A stretch of 49,674 nt of DNA from Bacteroidales bacterium. GTDB taxonomy: Bacteria > Bacteroidota > Bacteroidia > Bacteroidales > UBA10428. This document shows, piece by piece, positions 1 to 8,416 of the stretch; positions within the stretch are counted from its first letter, which is position 1, and each line of letters starts with the position of its first letter. Both the position numbers and the translations under genes were made by a program. The notes beneath the pieces were generated by a model, which was not told the DNA's origin, made no database searches, and saw only the letters and a program-made list of their open reading frames with translations. The stretch lies in assembly GCA_016933335.1 (NCBI GenBank), contig JAFGBD010000079.1:1-49674 (forward strand), in the 5' to 3' direction.

Positions 1-342
1 GTCGAACTGCCTAAATTCAAATACGGTTTCAAGAGCCTGCTGAACGATCCGTTGTGCAACCTGGGACTTGGGGTGGCTTTTTCAGATGCAGCTGACTTTA
101 CCCGGATCAGGACCTCAGGCGACCTGTTTATTTCCAGGGTGATCCACCAGACTTTCATTGATGTGCAGGAGGAAGGCACCGAAGCAGCCGCAGCTACCAT
201 TGTTGAAATGAGAGAATCTGTTTCTGTCGGAGGAGGCCCTGTTATTTTTAAGGCAGACAAACCCTTCCTCTATCTGATCAAAGAGAATTCAACAGGTGCC
301 ATTCTCTTCATGGGTAAGGTCGGAAAACCTGACTATTCCTGA
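1..342 (+). CDS. Serpin, C-terminal part (5' end outside window)
   Basis: The open frame runs from the first base to a TGA at 340-342 and gives the last 113 residues of a serpin, a suicide inhibitor of serine or cysteine proteases. Visible landmarks are the reactive-loop hinge EEGTEAAAAT (P17 to P8, all small residues after the Thr) and the C-terminal signature FKADKPFLYLI followed by the last beta strand. A small-residue hinge is known to be needed for loop insertion, so I infer that this is an inhibitory serpin. Counting from P15 Gly puts P1 near the Ser of MRESV, with Met and Arg close by, so target specificity cannot be read safely. The signal peptide, if any, lies outside the window. The gene converges on the amidase gene downstream. 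Confidence 0.93.
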   Translation, partial: VELPKFKYGFKSLLNDPLCNLGLGVAFSDAADFTRIRTSGDLFISRVIHQTFIDVQEEGTEAAAATIVEMRESVSVGGGPVIFKADKPFLYLIKENSTGAILFMGKVGKPDYS

Positions 343-454
343 ATACACCATAACTTTAACTATGTGCGGAGTTCAAATAATCTCCTCACATATAATCCGG
401 TTATTTCGGGAATTTAACAATTGTGTTAACAGAATATTGTTATCATTAGACTCT

Positions 455-2896
455 TTATCTTGCCAGGACCCATCTCCGTGTAATGGTCTCCCTGGAAACA
501 CCTGTAAATGGTCTGATTTTAATATCTATAAGATAGATACCATTAGCCAGCGCAGGAGAAGGTTTCCACAGAATTTCCCGAACACCTTTATCAAGACAGA
601 TATTATCCATGATCTCCAGTACTCTCCCGTCAGGACTGTATACTCTCACTGAAACAACCGAGTTTTCAGGCAGCATGCACTTTATGATTCCTGTGCCGGT
701 TAGTGGATTTGGCCGGAATTCGACAGTTATGTCTTCAATACCAGGCTCCTCAATTTCCGGTGGTGTATAAAGCGATGCGTCATCGAACCATATCGTCCCG
801 CCTGTTAATCCTCCATTTGCCTGCCGTATGACCATGCTGTGAAACAATATCTCACCATCTGCCGGAATTATATTTAAAGGAACCGCTTTATAATCCCAGC
901 CGGCCCAGTCAATCTCATCAACAAAAACTGCCTGGTTCACTGATCCGTCAGCATAGAACCAGTATTCGAGAATGTTACAACTCAAATCACCAAATACCCA
1001 GATACCGAAGACAGAGCTGTCATTGTTTCCCAGTGAGGGTTTCTGAGTATCAAATACCCTGCAGATACCACCGGCATCACCTGTGAAAACATAATCCAGT
1101 TGTCCTGCACCTGAACCGGAGAACTTAACATCAGATGATAATGTGAATGTTGTGAGTTCATTATTTGTTCCTGCGGTACTCCCGCTTGTTTCGGGATCCC
1201 GGAATTTTGATATTTCTTCGTACGGCTCTATAACAATTCCGGTTTTATAGATTGTCGAACGTGTTATGAAAGAAAATTCATAATCCTTGCCAGGAGAAAA
1301 ACCTCCTGCATCAGTAAGCCCTTTATACAAAGCAACCGTATATTGTTTGCCCGGTTCAAGCTGTTGTTCTGTCTCAAAGTAATATGCCCCCTTCCCCCGG
1401 GCGATGATGAATCTCTCCCTCACCTTAGTCAAAGGTTGCCCGGTTCCCTCATTCACCAACTGTATTTCTGATGACGCTGACATTTCATTTACAGGAGCGT
1501 CAAAATAAATCCTTATCTGCGGGTAAAGCGTCACCCCGGTCTGGCCGTCAGACGGATATGTCTTTTCTATGCTGAGACGGGATCTGTTCAGGGTAACAAA
1601 ACTGTATTGCTGTTCTGCAGCAATGTTTACCTTCCACCTGGAGCATGCTGCAGTGGCGACAATGATGCTGTAAGCGGTTTTGGATGTAAGACCTGCAGAA
1701 GGCCATAGTTTAAGTGTTCTGTAATCATCATCCCATTGATAATTCAGTAGAGCTTCCGGATTAAACTCAATTGCCTTCTGAACAGAGTCGGGATCCATTG
1801 GCATACTAAATGTAAAGGTAAACTCCTGGTTAACCGGTATGCTGTCAGACAAATCAGGAATTATACCAAGAATCTCCGGTGCCTTTGTTGTGTCTGTCTG
1901 TAAATAGATATCAGCAAGGGCAGTAGCGTTCGGTATCACACTAACCGGTAAAGAGTCTTTGGTATAACCGGCCGGACCGTCAAAATACAATTTGTATTCT
2001 CCCGGGGATAAAGAATCAAAAAAGAAAAAACCATTGTTCAGATCATCAACCTGATAAATCCTGTTACCCGGAGTCAGGATTACCCTTGTACCGTTCACCG
2101 GCAGCTTTTCATCCCTGGTCCCCCGCCTGAAATACCATGCCGGTGTCAGAAGTGTATCTCTTATCACTCCTGCGACAATACCATGATCTAAAGGCATCAC
2201 ATCATAAAACTCAATAAATGCCCTGAGGAAAGCCCACGACTCATGATGCAGGTGATCATCATTACGTAAACGCCATGACTCAGGTATATAATCATGAAAG
2301 GAACCTTCGGAGAGCACACCCGGCATAGTCAGTGTGCGCAGTACTCCCAGTCCGGTCTGATCCCCCCATTCAGGATAGAATGTCCAGTCTCCTTTTACAT
2401 AGTGGTTTGAGCTGGTCCAGCAGTTACCCTTCTCAAATAATTTCTGCCACATGATTTGAGCCATGCTTTTCGCTTCCGGAAACACCGGCTGGTTGTCATA
2501 GCCCCTGAAAAGCAGCAGGGGATAGTTCTGTGTGCCGTCAAAGCCGTTACTGTGAATGGAAAGAAAGAAATCAGCATTTGCCGCATTGGCCATTTCATCG
2601 ATTACCGAAAGTGACAGGTCATCGGCCGTAGTATTTGCAGTTCTTGACATGTATACCATAGCATTGAGGCTCTCAAGCAATTCCCTGAGAAACAAACCTT
2701 TTACCAGGTTTCCTTCGGATTCCCAGAAACCTGTTGCAGGAATATGCCTGTCATTCGGATCATAGCCGCCATGACCGGGATTAATGAAAATCTTATAACC
2801 CGTCAGATCAATTGTCTGTGAATATGCAGTTAATACAGATCCATTCATCAACAAAATGCAAACAGTCACTGATTGTATTAAACTCCGGAACATCAT
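455..2896 (-). CDS. T9SS-secreted N-acetylmuramoyl-L-alanine amidase (Amidase_3) with Ig-like and sorting domains
   Basis: An 813-residue secreted enzyme. Residues 1-26 are a signal peptide ending near AYSQ. The Amidase_3 domain (about 33-235) has the zinc-site pattern: His42 in NPGHGG, Glu59 four residues before Asn63, His115 in SIHSNG, and a later Glu in VLSEGSF that fits the catalytic position. It should cleave the lactyl-L-Ala bond of peptidoglycan. A carboxypeptidase-regulatory-like segment follows (about 240-335), then two Big_5/Ig-like domains (about 340-545), a beta-sandwich probably for carbohydrate binding (about 550-720), and a type A T9SS C-terminal domain starting at EFRPNPLTG and ending with WVLAR. 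The start ATG overlaps the stop of the upstream propeller gene by 4 nt, so the two are translationally coupled. The extracellular destination suggests attack on foreign or shed cell wall rather than its own septum (inference). Confidence 0.9.
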   Translation of the reverse strand: MMFRSLIQSVTVCILLMNGSVLTAYSQTIDLTGYKIFINPGHGGYDPNDRHIPATGFWESEGNLVKGLFLRELLESLNAMVYMSRTANTTADDLSLSVIDEMANAANADFFLSIHSNGFDGTQNYPLLLFRGYDNQPVFPEAKSMAQIMWQKLFEKGNCWTSSNHYVKGDWTFYPEWGDQTGLGVLRTLTMPGVLSEGSFHDYIPESWRLRNDDHLHHESWAFLRAFIEFYDVMPLDHGIVAGVIRDTLLTPAWYFRRGTRDEKLPVNGTRVILTPGNRIYQVDDLNNGFFFFDSLSPGEYKLYFDGPAGYTKDSLPVSVIPNATALADIYLQTDTTKAPEILGIIPDLSDSIPVNQEFTFTFSMPMDPDSVQKAIEFNPEALLNYQWDDDYRTLKLWPSAGLTSKTAYSIIVATAACSRWKVNIAAEQQYSFVTLNRSRLSIEKTYPSDGQTGVTLYPQIRIYFDAPVNEMSASSEIQLVNEGTGQPLTKVRERFIIARGKGAYYFETEQQLEPGKQYTVALYKGLTDAGGFSPGKDYEFSFITRSTIYKTGIVIEPYEEISKFRDPETSGSTAGTNNELTTFTLSSDVKFSGSGAGQLDYVFTGDAGGICRVFDTQKPSLGNNDSSVFGIWVFGDLSCNILEYWFYADGSVNQAVFVDEIDWAGWDYKAVPLNIIPADGEILFHSMVIRQANGGLTGGTIWFDDASLYTPPEIEEPGIEDITVEFRPNPLTGTGIIKCMLPENSVVSVRVYSPDGRVLEIMDNICLDKGVREILWKPSPALANGIYLIDIKIRPFTGVSRETITRRWVLAR

Positions 2897-3810
2897 TGCC
2901 TGACCTTAATCTTCATGATATACAACATTCCGTCAGAGGTACTGAATGCAATCCTCTTACCGTCCGGAAACGGATAAGGATACATTTCATGCCTTTCAAC
3001 GGTTGAAGTCAGATTGATCTTTTTCTTTGCAGTAACAGAAAAGGCAACTATTTCGGAAGAGATGACCTTCATCCCGTCATCTTCATCGACCATTCCGGCA
3101 ACAATCTGGTTATCAATCCATCTGGGAGCATTTAGCTTTCCTGCAGATGCAAGTACATTTCCATTGAGATCGCTGACAAATGTTCCTTTACCAACCAGAC
3201 AATAAAGCAATTTTGTTTTATCAGGTGACAATGAGACCCATATATAAGATCCTTTGCCTCCCGGTTTAAGCGTTCTTTTTATTCCGTTAATACAGATTAC
3301 AGGCGCAAGATCCTCGAGCATTACGTATGTCTCTTCTTTGGAGCTTTTTGGTATCATACCGTTAAATCTTTTTATCCGTTGATCTCCGTCTGCAAGATAA
3401 ACAATACTGTTGCCAGCGACTGCTGGAACGGTAAGATTTCTGACTCTCTTTTCAAGGGTTCTGGTATCACCAGTTATTAAATCAACTTTTTGAAGTGATG
3501 ACACTCTCTTATTATCAGGATATTCGTCCGACCTGTAGCAAATATACCGCCCCTCAGCAGAGAAAACCGGTTCATATCCGGCACCTGCCGATTCAGTTAT
3601 TGTACTTGTTTTTTTTCTTTTGATATCGATAAGGTACAGACCTTTGGAGCCTGGTCCGGTGACAAGCAGATGTTTTCCATTGGGTGAAATCCCTGAAACA
3701 GTATATTCCCCGGCTCTGTCAGGGATAAACTTACTTATTTCTTTCACCTTTATCTCCTGTGCACTGACGCAACAGGCAATAAATGAAAGTATGAGCAAGA
3801 CATTTTTCAT
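2893..3810 (-). CDS. Secreted TolB-like (PD40) beta-propeller protein
   Basis: A 305-residue protein with a signal peptide (residues 1-17, cleavage after CVSA). The rest consists of repeats with the TolB/WD40-like signature: SGISPNGKHLLV, PVFSAEGRYICYRS, WVSLSPDKTKLLY and YPFPDGKRIAFST. Each has a Ser/Pro-x-G/D-K turn followed by a hydrophobic strand. I infer a periplasmic or outer-membrane-associated five- to six-bladed propeller. No catalytic motif is visible, so it probably binds protein or glycan. It precedes the amidase gene with an ATGA overlap, which suggests co-expression and possibly a role in delivering or regulating the amidase. This resembles how TolB accompanies Pal and cell-wall enzymes, but that link is only analogy. 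Confidence 0.8.
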   Translation of the reverse strand: MKNVLLILSFIACCVSAQEIKVKEISKFIPDRAGEYTVSGISPNGKHLLVTGPGSKGLYLIDIKRKKTSTITESAGAGYEPVFSAEGRYICYRSDEYPDNKRVSSLQKVDLITGDTRTLEKRVRNLTVPAVAGNSIVYLADGDQRIKRFNGMIPKSSKEETYVMLEDLAPVICINGIKRTLKPGGKGSYIWVSLSPDKTKLLYCLVGKGTFVSDLNGNVLASAGKLNAPRWIDNQIVAGMVDEDDGMKVISSEIVAFSVTAKKKINLTSTVERHEMYPYPFPDGKRIAFSTSDGMLYIMKIKVRQ

Positions 3811-3899
3811 TTATTTTCTGTTTGTTACACACTCTTAGGGTTCCCGATATACAAAATAAATCATAGCAGGATTAATTCTTTTCCATCCTGTAAAAGTAT

Positions 3900-4114
3900 C
3901 TATCCGGGTTTGTTTGTCAGGTTAACGGTTTCTCTGATGTGTTCGTTATTTTCAATTATCCTTATAAAGAATTCAGCAGCTGAATATCTGCTTTACAGTC
4001 TTTAAGTTTCTCAGGACTACGGGCAATTGCAGAGATTTGATGTCCTTTTTTTATCGCCTCTTCGATGATATGTTTTCCGGTTCTTCCGGTTGCGCCAAGT
4101 AATAGTATTTTCAT
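3900..4114 (-). pseudogene. Remnant of NAD(P)H-binding (NmrA/SDR-like) protein with large internal deletion
   Basis: Reading leftward from the ATG at 4114 gives MKILLLGATGRTGKHIIEE and then GHQISAIARSPEKL. This is the classic N-terminal Rossmann motif (GATGxTG) and second strand of NmrA-like NAD(P)H-binding proteins. The frame stops after 50 residues at 3962-3964. Another frame starting within the same bases reads AAEFFIRIIENNEHIRETV and then NLTNKPG before a TAG at 3900-3902, which is what the extreme C-terminus of the same family looks like. The ends appear to be joined by loss of roughly 130-160 central codons plus a frameshift near 3975-3985. No functional protein is expected. The N- and C-terminal assignments are by eye. 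Confidence 0.75.
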
Positions 4115-4126
4115 AATGTATTGTTT

Positions 4127-7100
4127 TCAAAATTTCATTATTCTGTAGGTTAATGAATTTTTACCGGTAATAATTTTTATGATGTACGTGCCATTTGGAT
4201 AAGCACTTAATTTAACTGTGCAGCTATATGGATTGTCCGGTTCAATTTTTTCAACTGCTTTTCCTTCGGGTGTGAATACCGACACAGACAGAACAGGTTC
4301 TGTTGATTGAATCTGAACAGTATTCTTTGTCGGGTTAGGGTATACCTTTAAGTTTGAATAATTACCCGTTTCCGCCACATCACTTATTACTACTATGAAA
4401 CAGGATGACGTATCACAGCAGGTGTTCTTTGTTAATATTACAGCATAGCTGCCACTTTCTTCAGCAGTAAAAACATGATTTGTTTCACCGGGAATTAGGG
4501 AGTCAGTATCACAGTTCAGCCACTGACAGGAATATCCTGAATTATTAACTGTCAGGCTTGCACCGTCTTCTGTAATATCAAACGGAATGGATACCACAGT
4601 CAGTTGCTGTGATACTTCAGGCGCTGCGTTGTAATATTTATTACCTGCCTGCTTTGCGGTTATTAACACGGTGCCTGTGCCATTTATAGATGCTGTATTT
4701 TCATGAATTGAAATAATGGTTGTATCAGAACAGCTATATTCGACACCCAGCCCCGAACTGGCAGTAGCATTTAAGGTGAAATCAGCATCACCGCATACTT
4801 TGTCCCCAGGGGCTGTAAAACTTATCGTCTGATCTGCTGAAGTTATGGTAATATCAACAGTATTTATCAGTTTGAGGGCTCTCAGTGTGTCATCCGGTAT
4901 AAAAAATACATTTACAGTATGTAAACCTGTGTCGTCCGGTATATAACCATTATCTTCAAAAACAAACTGCCCCTGTACAGGTGTGGAGTCATTATAAAAA
5001 GAGGCTTCTGAAAGACTTTGCCCATATTGAATATCAGTAACAGAAGGCCATCTGTATACCGTCCTGTCAAAATATGAATGAACCACATGGTTATTATTTG
5101 CAATGAAAGAAAGACAGGCTGTTCCGGCTGAAAACTGCGCCGATTCAGTCATACTGATATCATCTATTGTAATATCCCTGACGTAATAACCTGAATCGGG
5201 GATCATTGTATATTCAATTTCGCTCCGGTTTTCCAGGATACTATCGCCTGCAGGACTAATCTGTCCTCCGCTGCCCGCTGAAGCAGTTATGGTCAAATCC
5301 CTCACATTTACCTTGATCTTTAGAGTATCCGTTCCAACATTTCCTGTTGAATCGGTTACCCTGAGCACTGCTTTGTGTTCTCCAAATTTATTGAACCTGT
5401 ACTGCTGGTTTATCCCGTGCAATACCGTATCGCTTATGCCATCGTTAAATATCCAGCTATAATCATAAATTCCGTCATTATCATATGAAGCATACCCGTT
5501 AAAACAAGCAGTATCCCACTCTGTAATTTCAATACTCCTGGAGAGGAAGTCAGTTTTTGCATAATCCCATACTTTGATGTTTTCAACTGAATACCTGTTT
5601 GTACTAAAATTATTGTCCCATGTTGTTGCTACTCTGAAATCTCCCGAAGAGTTATCACTCCCCCAGGTATTTTCTGCAGAATTGGAAGCAACCACAGTAT
5701 CGTTTACATATATCCTCATAAAATCACCGCTGCCATTGATGCCATTTTTATTCCAGACACAGGCCAGGTGCACGGGGCTGTATAGTTCCGGCGCAAAACC
5801 ATAGGTTTGTGCTGTGATGCCTGTGCCATTAAAGCTTATTAAAAACTGTAAAAGGTCGGGATTGTACCATGTAAACGACAGTACATTGTGGCTCCAGTGA
5901 TTTGCATTTACAAGGCCATACACTCCATGACTGAAAGCCGTCGGAACATCATAAAATCTTGCCCACATCTCAATGCTGCCACTGTCAGAATTAACTGAAG
6001 TGGTTGGAAAATCGACCCCGCTGCCGGCATATCCTGTATTGGGTGTGATTCCGTTGCCATATCTGACGATGCTGTCGAAACTGACAGAACCTGCTATTGT
6101 ACCAGCAGGGCCGATGATACTGTTCTCAGTTTCGCTTACCGACCGCAGCGTATTCCATAATGCGGGTGCCTGCATGGCATTTCCAGCCACAGCAACAGGC
6201 GATATGGTATCGATAACTGTTACAACAGCAGAACAGGAATCAACATTACCGGCAACATCCTCTGCATACAACCATATAGTATTGATGCCCAAATTACTGT
6301 TGTTGAACAGGTATCTGCTCAGATACAGGGTATCAATACGATAATTGTCACTTGATCCATCATCAACAAAGGAGGCATCGATGGTGATTTTACCCGGGGC
6401 ATTTAAACCGATGGTGGTATCGGTACAGATTACCATGGGTGGTAGCGTATCAGCAAGTGTTGTAAAGCTCAGCTCATCACCATAACTTGTTCCTGCAAAA
6501 TTGGTAACATAGGCTCTTGCATAATAGGTCGCATTGGGTTCCAGTCCTGTTATTGCCGAAGAGAATTTTCCTGTTGCAGTGACTTCACCTTCATCGGTAT
6601 GTTTATCGGTAATAACGGGAGTGCCTGAGGTGTTCCAGCAAATACCGTGTGCTGTTGGCATGGTATTGCCATAATCGGTAATACGACCGTGTATGACGGC
6701 TGAAAACAGCGTTTTATCTGTTATTGAGTCTGTCACTACCGAGGAAAATTCCGGCACCCACGTACCTTTAAGCCAGATTGAGCCATAATCGAAGTACTCT
6801 GTGCCGCTTGCTGTCCAGTATGGTGCATCCTGAGATGTTGCTCCTCCTCCGCCCCAGAAGCTTCCTGACCAGCAGCTGCCATACCACCACGCTGCCTTAT
6901 TGAAAGTGTTGGAGCAGCTGGAAGAGTATGCATCATGATCAGCATCCCTGGTTGATAACGGCCTGCCGTTGTGGTATGTATACATACCGGGACTGCCGGT
7001 TCCTTCAGTGTGAATGGTTATCTGCTCATTGGACATTGATAAGGCATAATAATTCGATTCATTTAAAGAAAAATCATACAAAGCCCTGTGTGACAGAGAT

Positions 7101-8179
7101 CCGGGACCTGCCCCCATATCCAGCCGCATTTGTGTTCCCAGATCATTCCAGTATTTTACACCAAGAAACAGATCAAAACTGGTAATATCGGAAGACAATG
7201 TTCCTTTATAATTCATGTCATTTACAACCTGATCCCAGTATGGCTGAGGGCAGGTGCTTACCGATGCATTGCTTAACAAAACCAGGGTCCACCCTCCTCC
7301 GTCGGTTGTCATATCACAATAAGCCTGAAATGGGGCATCCCCTCCGTATCCGTCAGGATCGAGCCAGTATATGCCATTGCCGGCCGAAGGATTAATTGCT
7401 GAAACCTGTGCTGCATTCAATCCCGGACTTTCCAGTGTGCCAATTGTTGTATCTGCAGAAGGAGGTGCATAGGGATCATGCTGGTAAAGTGCAGTAACCT
7501 CTGTCGAATCGAGAGCTCTTGAAAACAATCTCACATCATCAATCAATCCGTTAAAAAAATGTCCGCTATTGGCTCCAATTTCAATAAACTGTGTTGTGCT
7601 TCTTATCAGGTAGTCAGAAGGAATATCCATCATGGCAACAACTTTGTCGTTGATATACAGCCTGCTTTTATGTTCACTGGCATCATATACACCTGTAACC
7701 AGGCACCATACGTTTGCTTCTGCCATATCGGATGTTAAAAATGTATATGTATCCGATAATCCGAAAGCCAGCAATCCTCCCGGCCTTAAATGAAGAGTAA
7801 ACTGATCGTCTGTCGAACCTGAGCTTCCCCATTTAGAAAGAATACCGGGATATTCTTCTGAACCTGGAAAACTATTTATTTTAATCCATGCACTTATTGT
7901 CAGGCCTGAAGTACCGTTAATATCCAGTTTGGCTGTATTTTCAATCCTGATCCAATCATCAGTCTTATCAAAAGAACAGGCAGCGTCTGAGGTATCGAAC
8001 CTGTCAGAAGTCAGTACTGCCCCGCCGTAAATCGTACCATGATGCCGGTTACTACTATGATCAAGTGCATTACCATTGAACTGCCAGTATCCGGCAAGGC
8101 TATCGGTCGATACCTGCGCTGCAGTCATTACTGTTAATGAAATCAATAAGCCGGATAAAAAAATTCTTAAATGTATCAT
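4127..8179 (-). CDS. Giant T9SS-secreted multidomain protein: LamG, fibrinogen-like, HYR-like, LamG, PKD-like, Ig-like repeats
   Basis: A 1350-residue secreted adhesin-like protein. Order read from the translation: signal peptide (1-21, TAAQ); LamG/concanavalin-type lectin fold (about 28-235, starting LAGYWQFNGNALDHSS and ending DDVRLFSRALDSTEV); fibrinogen C-terminal-like domain (about 250-475, with YCDMTTDGGGWTLVLLS and several paired Cys); FN3-like domain (about 485-575); HYR-like domain (about 578-660); second LamG fold (about 680-860); PKD-like domain (about 880-960); an InlB-type basket repeat starting LTITASAGSGGQISP; Ig/MBG-like repeats; and a type A T9SS sorting domain (about 1275-1350, LKVYPNPTKNTVQI). 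No hydrolase active site is seen. Binding of host, particle or polysaccharide surfaces is inferred. The gene ends 13 bp from the ATG of the eroded NmrA-like remnant. Confidence 0.85.
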   Translation of the reverse strand: MIHLRIFLSGLLISLTVMTAAQVSTDSLAGYWQFNGNALDHSSNRHHGTIYGGAVLTSDRFDTSDAACSFDKTDDWIRIENTAKLDINGTSGLTISAWIKINSFPGSEEYPGILSKWGSSGSTDDQFTLHLRPGGLLAFGLSDTYTFLTSDMAEANVWCLVTGVYDASEHKSRLYINDKVVAMMDIPSDYLIRSTTQFIEIGANSGHFFNGLIDDVRLFSRALDSTEVTALYQHDPYAPPSADTTIGTLESPGLNAAQVSAINPSAGNGIYWLDPDGYGGDAPFQAYCDMTTDGGGWTLVLLSNASVSTCPQPYWDQVVNDMNYKGTLSSDITSFDLFLGVKYWNDLGTQMRLDMGAGPGSLSHRALYDFSLNESNYYALSMSNEQITIHTEGTGSPGMYTYHNGRPLSTRDADHDAYSSSCSNTFNKAAWWYGSCWSGSFWGGGGATSQDAPYWTASGTEYFDYGSIWLKGTWVPEFSSVVTDSITDKTLFSAVIHGRITDYGNTMPTAHGICWNTSGTPVITDKHTDEGEVTATGKFSSAITGLEPNATYYARAYVTNFAGTSYGDELSFTTLADTLPPMVICTDTTIGLNAPGKITIDASFVDDGSSDNYRIDTLYLSRYLFNNSNLGINTIWLYAEDVAGNVDSCSAVVTVIDTISPVAVAGNAMQAPALWNTLRSVSETENSIIGPAGTIAGSVSFDSIVRYGNGITPNTGYAGSGVDFPTTSVNSDSGSIEMWARFYDVPTAFSHGVYGLVNANHWSHNVLSFTWYNPDLLQFLISFNGTGITAQTYGFAPELYSPVHLACVWNKNGINGSGDFMRIYVNDTVVASNSAENTWGSDNSSGDFRVATTWDNNFSTNRYSVENIKVWDYAKTDFLSRSIEITEWDTACFNGYASYDNDGIYDYSWIFNDGISDTVLHGINQQYRFNKFGEHKAVLRVTDSTGNVGTDTLKIKVNVRDLTITASAGSGGQISPAGDSILENRSEIEYTMIPDSGYYVRDITIDDISMTESAQFSAGTACLSFIANNNHVVHSYFDRTVYRWPSVTDIQYGQSLSEASFYNDSTPVQGQFVFEDNGYIPDDTGLHTVNVFFIPDDTLRALKLINTVDITITSADQTISFTAPGDKVCGDADFTLNATASSGLGVEYSCSDTTIISIHENTASINGTGTVLITAKQAGNKYYNAAPEVSQQLTVVSIPFDITEDGASLTVNNSGYSCQWLNCDTDSLIPGETNHVFTAEESGSYAVILTKNTCCDTSSCFIVVISDVAETGNYSNLKVYPNPTKNTVQIQSTEPVLSVSVFTPEGKAVEKIEPDNPYSCTVKLSAYPNGTYIIKIITGKNSLTYRIMKF

Positions 8180-8416
8180 AAGATGTTTTTATTAATCTGT
8201 ACGTTTATTAATCAGATTACGTTATAAAAGATATGTTTGCTTTCAAATAGAAATGGCATTGGTTCATCAAATTAAAGCGCTCTGGCTTTTATTCAGAGTT
8301 AAATTTTTATTAACTTTCATGTTCCTTATTTACCATTACTCTCCAAATTTACGAAACTGAGAAAACCCAAACCAGTTAAAACCATCAAAATTTCATTAAT
8401 ACTAAATCAGAAGCAA

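Noticed and set aside
414..429. Bidirectional terminator between serpin and amidase genes
   Set aside because: The TTAACA/TGTTAA stem is AT-only, six pairs long and lacks a T-run; it could be chance.
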